DNA of 60,000 bases from Adiantum capillus-veneris (taxonomy: Eukaryota; Streptophyta; Polypodiopsida; Polypodiales; Pteridaceae): positions 5,923,997 to 5,983,996 of the forward strand of contig CM043964.1 of the NCBI GenBank assembly GCA_014529385.2. The letters run 5' to 3'. The notes under the pieces were generated by a model. That model was given only the letters and a program-made list of their open reading frames with translations. It had not been told where the DNA came from and searched no databases. How positions within the stretch are numbered: position 1 is the first letter of the stretch; each line of letters opens with the position of its first letter. The position numbers and the translations under genes are program-made. Of this stretch, positions 45,549-55,012 are shown one piece after another.

Positions 45549-45822
45549 TCACTCTTGCACGGGGGGAGATTGCACCCAGTGTCCGTCTCATTCTTCTCTC
45601 CTCTCTTATCTCCTCTCTCGCCGTGCCAGGCGTAGCACTCCGCTCTAGGAGGTGCGTCTGCGCATGTTCTCTTCCTCTCTCTCGCTTGCGGTCTCTCTAT
45701 GTTTGCGTACAACTTCTATTTCCTACTTGTGGATCTTCCAGGTATGCAATATTTATCGTTTATGGGTTGTAGTGCACAATTCTCGGTATGTTGCAGGGTT
45801 CTCCATGCTCCCGACTGTAGCA
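45549..45822 (+). mobile_element. Inverted 274-bp LTR copy
   Basis: This is the reverse complement of 43553-43826 with about two or three differences over 274 bases, ending CTGTAGCA exactly before a primer site. Together with the left LTR it gives the insert a long inverted repeat with about 1.7 kb between the arms. Confidence 0.92.
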
Positions 45823-45823
45823 G

Positions 45824-45835
45824 TGGTATCAGAGC
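45824..45835 (+). promoter_or_regulatory. tRNA-iMet primer-binding site, plus orientation
   Basis: TGGTATCAGAGC lies one base after the LTR end at 45822, the normal copia/TRIM layout. Confidence 0.85.
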
Positions 45836-46008
45836 CAGGTTTTCTTGGTGTCACTTGAGGGTGTGCGTCGGAAGAGGTGTTTGGTGAGGCTCATTAAAAT
45901 AGACTTTAAGCCATGGACGGAGGCCTGCATATCCAAAATTCGAAGGCAATGCTTTTGAAAGCGGTTTTCCACGTGTGGGATGCTACATCTTCCAGGAGCA
46001 TAAGCTAT

Positions 46009-46020
46009 GCTCTGATACCA
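46009..46020 (-). promoter_or_regulatory. tRNA-iMet primer-binding site, minus orientation
   Basis: The plus strand reads gctctgatacca, the reverse complement of the primer site, one base before the LTR-type end TGCTACAAACGG at 46022. It faces the site at 45824 across about 170 bases. Confidence 0.85.
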
Positions 46021-46021
46021 C

Positions 46022-46506
46022 TGCTACAAACGGGAGCATAGCGGCCCTGCAAAACATACAGCTAGCACATAATCGACGATAAATCTAGCCAATCCACGTC
46101 CCTGCACAATCGTGTACGCAAAGAATCCATAGCCAAATCTGGCATGACATAGACATAGAAGGAGATGGATAAATGAGAGAGCTCGTGAGTGCGTGCAGGC
46201 GCACCTCCTAGAGTGGAGTGCTACGCTGGCACGGGGGGAGATTGCACCCAGTGTCTGTGTATTCTTCTCTCCTCTCTCCTCTCTTCTCTCTCGCCGTGCC
46301 AGCGTACCACTCCACTCTAGGAGGTGCGCCTGCACGCACTCACGAGCTCTCTCATTTATCCATCTCCTTCTATGTCTATGTCATGCCAGATTTGGCTATG
46401 GATTCTTTGCGTACACGATTGTGCAGGGACGTGGATTTGCTAGATTTATCATCGATTATGTGCTAGCTGTATGTTTTGCAGGGCCGCTATGCTCCCGTTT
46501 GTAGCA
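46022..46506. repeat. LTR palindrome, 213-bp arms
   Basis: Arms 46022-46234 and 46294-46506 are near-perfect reverse complements around a 59-base loop (ggggagattgcaccc...). Each outer end is the LTR 3' end (tgctacaaacggg / cccgtttgtagca). The arms are a diverged variant of the LTR at 43553. Very few differences separate the two arms. Confidence 0.95.
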
Positions 46507-46627
46507 GTAACGAGCACTTGAATAGTAAAATGTACATGATATACATATCCATTCGCATAGGCCAAACTGGGTCTAGTCTTTTCCACCTGTCAGCTGCAAT
46601 AAATAATGAAATATCAATTCTATAACA

Positions 46628-46989
46628 GCTACACATGGCTGCCTCTCATGAGAGAGGACAGCCCTTTTGGCCTATAAAAGGAGACCATTTCTACACACAT
46701 TTCACAGTGTGAAGTTGATGCAACAAGGTCGGTGTGAGGTGGTGAGAGTGAAGCAAGGCGAGAGCTCCAAAAGGGTATAATCCCTTTGTAATCTACTTCT
46801 TGTTTTGAAGTACTAAAGCCATTGAGTGGCTCCTTTCCCGTGAATGTAGCCCACATTGGGCGAACCGCGTATATCCTGTGTACTCTCTCTCTCTCTCTCT
46901 CTACTCTATAATCTTTGTGTGTGAAAATTATCTCTCTCCATTAAGTAATCTACTCAATTATCTACTTACCTACGTTATATTTCCTAACA
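46628..46989 (+). mobile_element. Copia 5' LTR, second part
   Basis: This resumes with the duplicated GCTAC, contains cctataaaagg (46671-46681, probable TATA box), a CT tract near 46884, and ends TTTCCTAACA. It is collinear with 10772-11127 of the solo LTR. Confidence 0.92.
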
Positions 46990-46991
46990 AT

Positions 46992-47003
46992 TGGTATCAG
47001 AGC
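46992..47003 (+). promoter_or_regulatory. Copia primer-binding site (tRNA-iMet)
   Basis: TGGTATCAGAGC lies two bases after the LTR end, followed by a short leader and gag. It fixes the LTR boundary and the element's orientation. Confidence 0.92.
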
Positions 47004-47062
47004 AAGGTTTGCTTGTAGCTTGATTATCTCAAGGAAAGGATTCCTTGAATTGAGTGGGAGTA

Positions 47063-47916
47063 ATGATGGAGGAAGGGAAGCTCAAGATTGATAAGTTCAA
47101 CGGTAAAAAATACAAGCATTAGAAGATGCAGATTAAATACTATCTATACCAGAAGGACCTCTATTTGTCACTAGGCGGTCTTGCAAAGAAGCCCGCAATG
47201 ATGGCAGATGAAGCATTGATTGTCCTTGATTGAAAGGAACTGGGAACAATCCGGTTAATCTTGGCGTCAATGGTGGCCTTTAACGTTTCAAAGATGAAGA
47301 CCACGGAGGACTTGATGAAGTCACTTGACGACTTTTACGAGAAACCATTGGCATTCAATAAGGTACTTCTCATGAAGCGCTTATTCAATCTTAAGATGGC
47401 AGAGAATGTTCAGTTGCAGAATACCTAAATGACTTTAACACAAACATAAGTCAGCTTTGATTGATGAAAATAAATTTTGATGATGAAGTGCGAGCTCTCC
47501 TTATACTGTCGTCTCTACCGGATAGTTGGGACAGCCTTGTGATGGTTATAAGTAATTCTATTTCTGGCACAAATACTCTTAAGTTTGATGATGTTGTGGG
47601 TGTTCTCCTAAGCAAAGAAATACAAAGGAAAAGCACAGGAGAATCATCAAGTGATGCACTGTCAGTGGAAACAAGAGGAAGGCCTAAGGAGAGGTTCAAA
47701 AACCAAAAGGGTCGTGATTGCTCAAGGTGGAGCAAGTCACGCACAAAATCAGTTCTTGAATGTTGGAACTGTGGCAAGAAGAGCCACGTCAAGAAGGATT
47801 GCTGGTCCAAGAAGAAGAAGGAGTCGAAGTCTCAAGATAACAAGCCAACATCAGAGGCCAATGTGGCCGGTAAAGTAGAGCAAGATGTTCTAATTATCTC
47901 ATTAGACCTGGGCTAA
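47063..47916 (+). pseudogene. Copia gag with intact zinc knuckle, broken frame
   Basis: It starts MMEEGKLKIDKFNGKKYKH, then a stop (W expected), KMQIKYYLYQKDLYLSLGG, a second stop near 47233, and the gag helix region TTEDLMKSLDDFYEK. After a frame change at 47430-47461, DDEVRALLILSSLPDSWDSL, typical of copia gag, leads to the nucleocapsid CWNCGKKSHVKKDC (complete CX2CX4HX4C). The protein ends at 47914-47916. Gag packages the RNA. Protease and pol are absent, so the element is truncated after gag. Confidence 0.9.
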
Positions 47917-48491
47917 TCTGCCACCACCAACAAGCGTCTCCTTTGACCCACTACTTCGGACAAACGAATCCACAGTTGTCGTTTCAACTACAAACAGCTA
48001 AGAGGAGCGACCTCCACCTCCATTTGCATGTTCTGTTCATGTGTATTTAGAGGGCTAGTTTCACCAAACTGTGCTCATGTGGAGGACCGAGGCCCTCTAA
48101 CTTACCTTACCTTGTAGTAAGTATCAAAAGATGAAAGGAGAACTCACGAGTCATGACTCACGAGCCACGTGTAGAACTATCAATTTAAAGCCCATGGATA
48201 AGAGGGCCTCCGCATGGTAAGTTTTGAAACTTCACCAAAATAATGAAGGAGAGGGGGTCCTTGTTCAGTTCTCATGACTTTTGCAAATTGCAATAGTTTG
48301 GAAAGTTTAGCATCGTTTGAGATGACTATTAGCTGAGAACTAAAGTAGGATTTTGAAAGTTAGCCTTGCCTTAGAAAAATAGAGCACCCACATGAGGGGC
48401 TTTGTTGGCTCTGCCTTTCGACAAAAAGCGAGGGTGTATGCTGAGGGTGTTTCAAATCGTGTACAACAGAGCACCCATCAAATTTTCTTCC
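47917..48491. other. No gene recognised; left flank of LINE palindrome
   Basis: Mixed sequence between the truncated copia and the poly(T) of the left LINE arm. A repeated gactcacgag motif near 48145-48175 is the only local pattern. Confidence 0.4.
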
Positions 48492-48573
48492 TTTTTTTTT
48501 TCCCAAGAAAAAGATCCTTCTATTAGTTAATGAAAACTGCCCATAGGGCTACATCCACCTCTGCAAGAGAGGG

Positions 48574-50220
48574 CTACAACAAGCATGATGGGGAGACTCT
48601 CCCAATGAAAAAACAGCATATATACAATGGGGCTAAATCAAGAAATGGGAGGAGGGAAGAGCCACACAGGTGGACAGTAGTGCCATCTGAGCACCCCCTC
48701 GACCATGGTGTAGAAAGGCCCAGGGCGCCAGGGTCGAAGGAAAAAGCCTCGCGGCGCTCCCGCATGCGGTCGAAGCTGCCTTGTAGTCCCTCAAGCTGTC
48801 CTCTGAGAGTATGGATCAGCTCTAGCCAAAAGTCACGAACAGTCTCTGCTGGTGGCACATGGCGAGCATCAAAGATGCGGAAACATCGGGCCCGACAGAT
48901 GAACCAAAGAGCTACGCCGCTGATGATCTCCCAGCACTCCTCTCTCTCACTGCACCACTCCTGTGGAGTAAGGTCTGTAGCAGGCTGGAGTGCAGGTCGC
49001 CCCCCCTGTATCACTATCATCCTGCTGGTGGAAGATAGTTCAAACTGTAGTGCTGGGCCCGTGAGGGTGGACCAAGCCGCTGCCCCCCAAGTGTACTGAC
49101 GAGCCACGGAGAGGGCAGGCATCAGCCGAAGAACTCGTAGCCACACCTGCTGGGCCAAAGGACAGTCCCAAAGACAGTGTCGCTGACTCTCCACCAACTG
49201 GTCACAGGCTGTACATGCGACCGAGAGACCACTATGCACAAGCCAGCTCCCTACTACTGTGGCTCTGTGTGCAACCAACCACTGGAACAAAGTGACGCGC
49301 CTCGGCTGTCTGGAGTCCCACAGCCTCTGCCAAAAAGCTGCCAAGAACTCAACTGTGAGACCCTCCTCCTGCCAATGACGTGCTGCAGCGGGGCGGGCCT
49401 CTCTCTGCGCTGCAAGTATATGACGTCCAAGCCGAACAGTGTACTGAAAGAAAGGGACTCCTGGGCAGTCTGCAGAAGAGAAGGGGTCCCTCCATAGCCA
49501 CTCACCAGGATCCCACTGTACTCGTGCTGGTGGACAACACTCCCAAGCCCATAGCCTCCAGTGTCCTGTCTCGAGAGCTGCTGGGTCAGGGTCTATGACG
49601 CAAGTCCTCCCACAGATTCCCACAACTCGGATCCTCTGGAAATAGCACTCTGCTACCTGCGGGGCCTCTACTGTAACTCGTTGTAATCGTCCCCCACCCT
49701 GAAGCTCAAAGAACTGGGCTGGGACAGTCTCTGAACAAGCCCTGACTGAGATGAGAACCTCGAGTCGTGTGAAGGCTCCCATCCATCGGGGTGCTACTGG
49801 CTCGAGAGGCGTGAGACACTCAGCTGGAACTGACTCTGAGATGTCCTGACACATGCTCTGAACCCCTCTCATGCCCTGTAACTGGACACCCTGCACCTCC
49901 TCTGACAAACCTGTGAACTCTAGCCAGTCACCTAGAGAGCGCGCTGGACCTGCTGCCATGGGACCCCATGAAACATGAGGCCTACTCCCAACCAAGTGGC
50001 ATCTCTGAGTGCTAACCATGGGGTTCCAGATGAGGGGCTGTCGTAGGCGCTCCTCCGTGCAAGTCGGTTGTCTTTGCTCTAGGCCACGCCGTAAGAGCTC
50101 CCGAGAGCGAAGCAAACTCACAGCGAATCGGTCCTCCAGTCTTCTTCTCAAACCAACTCGACGTAACTCTGTAAAGATCCATCTGGTCGAAGGTTGCCAA
50201 GGGCCTCTTGACTGAGGCAC
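48574..50220 (-). pseudogene. LINE ORF2 C-terminal region, left arm
   Basis: A long open frame (548 codons) covers the region after RT: SRGPWQPSTRWIFTELRRVG, then conserved segments, and the zf-RVT motif CTACDQLVESQRHCLWDCP followed by AQQVWLRVL, a CCHC-type zinc-binding motif found at the end of plant LINE ORF2. It ends 70-80 bases before the poly(A). The right arm has at least five stops in the same region, so this arm is the better preserved here. Confidence 0.85.
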
Positions 50221-50559
50221 CCTGGCACGAAGCCTCTGCAGGAAGAACTCTTTCCAGGGCTCCTCGCCTGGAAGAAGTCCTCTGACGAGGAACTTCCCAA
50301 GAAGGGCTCTGCTCTACTGTGCTGGATCAATGATCCCAAGCCCTCCCTGAGAACAAGGAAGTGTGATGACCGACCAAGCCACCTTGGCTCGGGCAACCTG
50401 AGTGTCGCGGTCTGACCAAAGGAAGTTCTTGATCAGCCTCTCTACCTGGCTGATACAAGAACTCGAGAAGATCCAGCAAGAAGTGATGCACCACATAGTT
50501 TCCAACAACACCTGGTTGGAAACTACTACTCTACCAGCCAGCGAAAGTCGTGCTGAGCT

Positions 50560-51447
50560 CTAGTGTAACAGCTTTCTCCTGACGGACAGGAGAAGAGGAG
50601 CAATTTGCTGCTCGGGGGACAAATCCAAACCAACCTGACAACCCAAGTATCGAACTGCAGTCCTTGGGGGAATCCACCTGAAACCCTCTCCTAGCATCCA
50701 CTCTGGCACAGGAGCACTGCCAACCGAGAAAGCCACTGTCTTTCTCCAGTTGATCAATGCGCCCGATGCACAGCAGAAGGTCTCAAGAGCCTGCCCACAC
50801 CTGTGTAAATTGGCCTTCTGGCCCTCTAAGTACAAGGCTGAGTCGTCTGCAAACTCAGCGTCCAGAAGCTCATCTCCCCGTATCGGGAGTGCTAAGCCCC
50901 TCAAACCAACCTGCTGTGACACCAAAAATCTGCTCATCGCCTCCGCATAGAACAGAAAGAGAAAGGGGGCAAGAGGACAACCCTGTCTGACCGATCGTGT
51001 GAGCATGAGGCGCACACCTCTACCTCCTGCCAAAAGCACCTGACTGTGAGCCTGTCTGTACAAAGCTGACACCCCTCTGATCCAAGCATCTGAAAAGCCC
51101 ATCCTACGAAGCGTGCCCTCTAGAAAGTCCCAGTCAACTCTGTCGTATGCCTTCTCAAAATAGAGAAGAAGAATCACAAGGTCCTCCCCACGGAGACGTG
51201 CCAGGGCAGAAGCCTCCTAGAAAGTGAAGATGTTGTCAAGGATACTGCGTTCCTTGACAAAACCTGTCTGAGTCCCATGAATAAGGCTCTCCAAAAGTGG
51301 CTGAATCCTCAAACTCAGAGCCTTGGCAAGAATTTTGTAGGCTGAGTTGAGGATGGTGATGGGGCGCCACTCTCGAATCTCATCCAAGGAGCCACCCTCC
51401 TTTGGAATGAGGTAAATCAGGCCCTCACTCATGCTATCCGGCATCAC
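50560..51447 (-). pseudogene. LINE reverse transcriptase, left arm
   Basis: RT segments in order: LIYLIPKEGGSLDEIREWRP, ILNSAYKILAKALSLRI, HGTQTGFVKERSILDN, a stop replacing W (TAG near 51217), then LLLYFEKAYDRVDWDF, RQGCPLAPFLFLFYAEAM, and EFADDSALYLEGQKAN. The FADD motif is intact, but the Asp that starts motif A (LLLDFEKAYD in the right arm) is Tyr here (GAT to TAT), so catalysis would be lost even without the stop. Confidence 0.92.
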
Positions 51448-51686
51448 TCTTGTGTGCAGAATGTACTAAAAGGCACTACAAAGATCTGGGCCAAGCAAGT
51501 CCCAGTACTCCAAGAAGAAGCTGGGAGTCAGCCCATCCTCACCTGGATAGCTACCACGAGGAAGGGCCCTAAGAGCCGTGTGCAGCTCCTCAAGCTGAAG
51601 AGGTATCTCCAGCCTCTAGCGCATCTCCTCAGTCACAAGACAAGGCATCTGCGCCCAAACCTGCTCCCTGCATGCATCATGTCTCT

Positions 51687-51962
51687 CTAACTGGGGCTAG
51701 CCGTCAGTAGCTCACGGTAAAAGTCAGTAGCAACTGCATGCATATCCTCAGGCTCACAAGCATGAGTGACCTTGGCATGCGAGTGCCGAGGTCCTACTGT
51801 CTCAAAAAAGGCACCTATCACTCTGTCACCTACCTGAGTCCACTGAGATGCCTGTCGATGAAAGGAAAACTCATGGCGCCTCTCCTCTGTGAAAGCAAGC
51901 TCCTGTCGAGCCTGCTGTAACTGCTCCTCCAACCATGGACTGTCTGGATCCTGCTCCTGCAT
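51687..51962 (-). pseudogene. LINE ORF2 endonuclease-RT linker, left arm
   Basis: The frame carries PWLEEQLQQARQELAFTEER, FHRQASQWTQVGDRVIGAFF and ATDFYRELLTA, the usual segment between endonuclease and RT in plant LINEs. It ends at a stop. The equivalent frame in the right arm (55013-55474) runs longer. Confidence 0.8.
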
Positions 51963-51995
51963 CCTCTGTAGTGAAGCAATGCCTCATCTGAGACG

Positions 51996-52967
51996 CTACT
52001 CCTCCTCTCTCACTGCGGCCCGTCGAGCCCAAGATTTCTGGAGAAAAAAGTGGCTAAGCTGAGCTAGGCCTAAGGCCACTCTGTCTGCCGGTAGAGCCTG
52101 GCTGTCGATGCCCTCTATCCAAAGAGCCTCTACCCTCTCTCTGAGTGCTGTGTCCAACAAGACCCGCTCTGGGATGCAAAGCATCGTGCTCCCACTCCTC
52201 TGCCTGTCTACCACTGTGAGGATCACTGGTGCATGGTCCGAGAAGGATGTCCCTGCCAGGATGCCCACTGATCCCCCCAAGTGACTGAAGTGGTCACTAG
52301 TGTAGAAGCGATCTATCCGCGATAGATTCACTCCTCCCACTCTGTGGTCCGATCTAGAGAAGGCAAGACTCTCTGGAGGCCTCACAAAGCCAGAATGCTG
52401 CCATGTATCCGAGACCCTCAAGGTCATACACAACCTCTCCCAAGCTGCTAACTCGACTCCATGCACAGTAGCATGGCTACCTCCGATCCTGTCAGAAGGG
52501 TCCTCCAACATGTTGAAGTCCCCTCCTACACACCAATGGTCAACCTGTGGCAAAGACTCAACAATCTGTGACCAAAACTCTGCACGAGCACTCGCCACAT
52601 TGGGTGCATAGATGTTCAGGAAGCCCACAAGGCCACCCTGAACCTGTAAAGTAATCCACTGAGCCCTGCCTGGCACAATAATCCCTCTGCCCACAATGGC
52701 CTGCTGCAATGAGTCCGCAATAGTCATACATACCCCACCCTGGATGCCTCCAGGTCCAAAAGCAGCCGACCAAAAGGTATCATAACGTCCACACAAAATC
52801 TGACCACAGCGCCGGATGCGGCTCTCAGACAAATGGTGCTCTTGAAGCATAAGGAGATCAATCTCTCCTCCCACAAGGCAACGCTGAAGCTCCTGCCACA
52901 ATCGGCCCCGCTGTCGCTGAAACTGGGGCCCACCTAATCCCTGCACGTTCCATGAGACGATCCTCAT
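51996..52967 (-). CDS. LINE ORF2 apurinic endonuclease domain, left arm
   Basis: This is a continuous frame of 323 codons from ATG at 52967. It is an exonuclease-endonuclease-phosphatase fold nuclease that nicks target DNA for target-primed reverse transcription. Motifs: MRIVSWNVQGLGG (Asn), LLMLQEHHLS (catalytic Glu), FLNIYAPN, CVGGDFNML (D-x-N), RIDRFYTS, and FSDHAPVIL (S-D-H). All catalytic residues are present, so this domain is complete, although ORF2 as a whole is broken downstream. The start overlaps the ORF1 stop as ATGA. Confidence 0.92.
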   Translation of the reverse strand: MRIVSWNVQGLGGPQFQRQRGRLWQELQRCLVGGEIDLLMLQEHHLSESRIRRCGQILCGRYDTFWSAAFGPGGIQGGVCMTIADSLQQAIVGRGIIVPGRAQWITLQVQGGLVGFLNIYAPNVASARAEFWSQIVESLPQVDHWCVGGDFNMLEDPSDRIGGSHATVHGVELAAWERLCMTLRVSDTWQHSGFVRPPESLAFSRSDHRVGGVNLSRIDRFYTSDHFSHLGGSVGILAGTSFSDHAPVILTVVDRQRSGSTMLCIPERVLLDTALRERVEALWIEGIDSQALPADRVALGLAQLSHFFLQKSWARRAAVREEE

Positions 52968-53010
52968 GGGGAGCGAGAGAGAACAGATGCTGCCGCAGCA
53001 GCAAGACGGG

Positions 53011-53427
53011 CTATCTTCGAGGCAGGCTTGGATGGGGAGTAATCCGCATCCGAGCGTCCTCTAGATAGGCGAGCCTGTAGTGAGTGCCTGGCCCAAGCCC
53101 ACTGGCCCAAGCCCAAGCAGAGCGAGCCGAGCGTAAAGCAACCTCCTCTGTCCAGGAGTCCTCATGTATGTATACATAGCAAGGCAAACACTGTGTATCA
53201 GCAAAAAAGTACACCACAATGTGCCTACATCCTGCTGAGTCTGGGGGTGTCACCGCAAACTTGGCTAGTGGCCACAAAGTCTGCAGCAAATCTATAACTC
53301 CAAGTTCTCCCATGTGGTGAGAGAACTCAAGAACCTGTGTATGCAACCATCCCACCACTGAGTCGAGGGACCACTCTGTCTCGGTCCTACCGCAGAGAGG
53401 AAAGGAGAAACCAACTGCTGAGTCCAA
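53011..53427 (-). pseudogene. LINE ORF1 remnant, left arm
   Basis: The frame encodes SLDSVVGWLHTQVLEFSHHM, LWPLAKFAVTPPDSAGCRHI, VVYFFADTQCLPCYVYIHED and a Ser/Ala-rich end. A short duplication of the ccaagccc motif near 53090-53110 shifts the frame relative to the right arm. I do not recognise the fold; its position ahead of ORF2 makes it the ORF1 C-terminal part. Confidence 0.65.
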
Positions 53428-53477
53428 GGCCTCTGTCCCCCTAGCGGCGAGGAACAGAGCGTGGACCCTAAAGCAGG

Positions 53478-54011
53478 GTGCCTCGTGGTCTGCTGCGGAA
53501 TCACGAGGCAGCCTGCTTCAGGGTCCACGCTTTGTTCCTCGCCGCTAGGGGGACAGAGGCCTTGGACTCAGCAGTTGTTTTCTCCTTTTTTCTCTGCGGT
53601 AGGACGGAGACAGAGTGGTCCCTAGACTCAGTGGTGGGATGGTTGCATACACAGGTTCTTGAGTTCTCTCACCACATGGGAGAACTTGGAGTTACAGATT
53701 TGCTGCAAACTTTGTGGCCACTAGCCAAGTTTGCGGTGACACCCCCAGACTCAGCAGGATGTAGGCACATTGTGGTGTACTTTTTTGCTGATACACAGTG
53801 TTTGCCTTGCTATGTATACATACATGAGGACTCCTGGACAGAGGAGGTTGCTTTACGCTCGGCTCGCTCTGCTTGGGCTTGGGCCAGGCACTCACTACAG
53901 GCTCGCCTATCTAGAGGACGCTCGGATGCGGATTACTCCCCATCCAAGCCTGCCTCGAAGATAGCCCGTCTTGCTGCTACGGCAGCATCTGTTCTCTCTC
54001 GCTCCCCATGA
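53478..54011 (+). pseudogene. LINE ORF1 remnant, right arm
   Basis: The frame of 177 codons opens at an ATG at 53478 that lies across the palindrome centre, so that Met is unlikely to be the natural start. It shares SLDSVVGWLHTQVLEFSHHM and VVYFFADTQCLPCYVYIHED with the left arm and ends SKIARLAATAASVLSRSP. Its TGA overlaps the ORF2 ATG (ATGA at 54008-54011), suggesting coupled translation in the active ancestor. No CCHC knuckle or RRM is visible. Confidence 0.65.
53488..53501. other. Palindrome centre, 14-base spacer
   Basis: The sequence gtctgctgcggaat separates the arms ...gcctcgtg and cacgaggc.... No additional sequence lies between the two LINE 5' ends. Confidence 0.95.
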
Positions 54012-54952
54012 GGATCGTCTCATGGAACGTGCAAGGATTAGGTGGGCACCAGTTTCAGCAACAGCGGGGCCGATTGCGGCAGGAGCTTCAGCGTTTCCTT
54101 GTGGGAGGACATATTGATCTCCTTATGCTTCAGGAGCACCATTTGTCTGAGAGCCGCATCCGGCACTGTGGTCAGATCTTGCGTGGACGTTATGATACCT
54201 TTTGGTCAGCTGCTTTTGGACCTGGAGGCATCCAGGGTGGGGTATGTATGACTATTGCGGACTCATTGTAGCAGGCCATTGTGGGCAGAGGGATTATTGT
54301 GCCAGGCAGGGCTCAGTGGATTACTTTGCAGGTTCAGGGTGGCCTTGTGGGCTTCCTGAACATCTATGCGCCCAATGTGGCGAGTGCTCGTGCAGAGTTT
54401 TGGTCACAGATTGTTGAGTCTTTGCCACAGGTTGACCATTGGTGTGTAGGAGGGGACTTCAACATGTTGGAGGACCCTTCTGACAGGATCGGAGGCAGCC
54501 ATGCTATTGTGCATGGAGTCGAGTTAGCAGCTTGGGAGAGGTTGTGTATGACCTTGAGGGTCTCGGATACATGGCAGCATTCTGGCTTTGTGAGGCCTCC
54601 AGAGAGTCTTGCCTTCTCTAGATCGGACCGCAGAGTGGGAGGAGTGAATCTATCGCGGATAGATCACTTCTACACTAGTGACCACTTCAGTGACTTGGGG
54701 GGATCAGTGGGCATCCTGGCAGGGACATCCTTCTCGGACCATGCACCAGTGATCCTCACAGTGGCAGACAGGCAGAGGAGTGGGAGCACGATGCTTCGCA
54801 TCCCAGAGCGGGTCTTGTTGGACACAGCACTCAGAGAGAGGGTAGAGGCTCTTTGGACAGAGGGCATGGACAGCCAGGCTCTACCGGCAGACACAGTGGC
54901 CTTAGGCCTAGCTCAGCTTAGCCACTTTTTTCTCCAGGAGTCTTTGGCTTGA
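54008..54952 (+). pseudogene. LINE ORF2 endonuclease, right arm
   Basis: The same endonuclease as 51996-52967: MRIVSWNVQGLGG, LLMLQEHHLS, CVGGDFNML and FSDHAPVIL are all present. It is interrupted by one stop (TAG at 54269-54271, a Gln codon in the left arm) and ends at a stop near 54950. Confidence 0.92.
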
Positions 54953-55012
54953 CGAGCCGCAGCGAGAGAGGAGGAGCAGCGTCTCAGACGAGGCATTGCT
55001 TCACTACAGAGG

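Larger units (their letters stand above)
43553..46627 (-). mobile_element. Composite retroelement with inverted LTRs, TSD GCTAC
   Basis: The insert has termini TGCTACAG and TATAACA and is flanked by a perfect 5-bp GCTAC duplication (43548-43552 and 46628-46632); the solo LTR at 10341 shows the empty site. Its left end (43553-44040, starting TGCTAC and ending ATAACA) is an LTR in minus orientation, and the last 120 bases repeat its inner edge. Inside are an inverted partial LTR copy (45549-45822), two opposed primer sites and an LTR palindrome (46022-46506). The remaining interior (44041-45548) has no gag or pol. It is a non-autonomous, TRIM-like or rearranged element. Confidence 0.85.
48492..53487 (-). 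mobile_element. LINE (plant L1-type), left arm of palindrome
   Basis: A 4,996-bp LINE is read right to left. Its poly(A) end is the T run at 48492-48502. From 53487 down it carries an ORF1 remnant, then ORF2 with apurinic endonuclease, reverse transcriptase and a C-terminal zinc-binding region. The whole arm is the reverse complement, with a few percent divergence, of 53502-58511. There is no LTR. Target duplications are not found at the outer ends. Confidence 0.95.

Noticed and set aside
48530-49099. Plus-strand frame antisense to the left LINE arm, with similar frames at 49177-49497 and elsewhere
   Set aside because: These are shadows of LINE ORF2 on the opposite strand; the minus-strand frame has the endonuclease, RT and zinc motifs.
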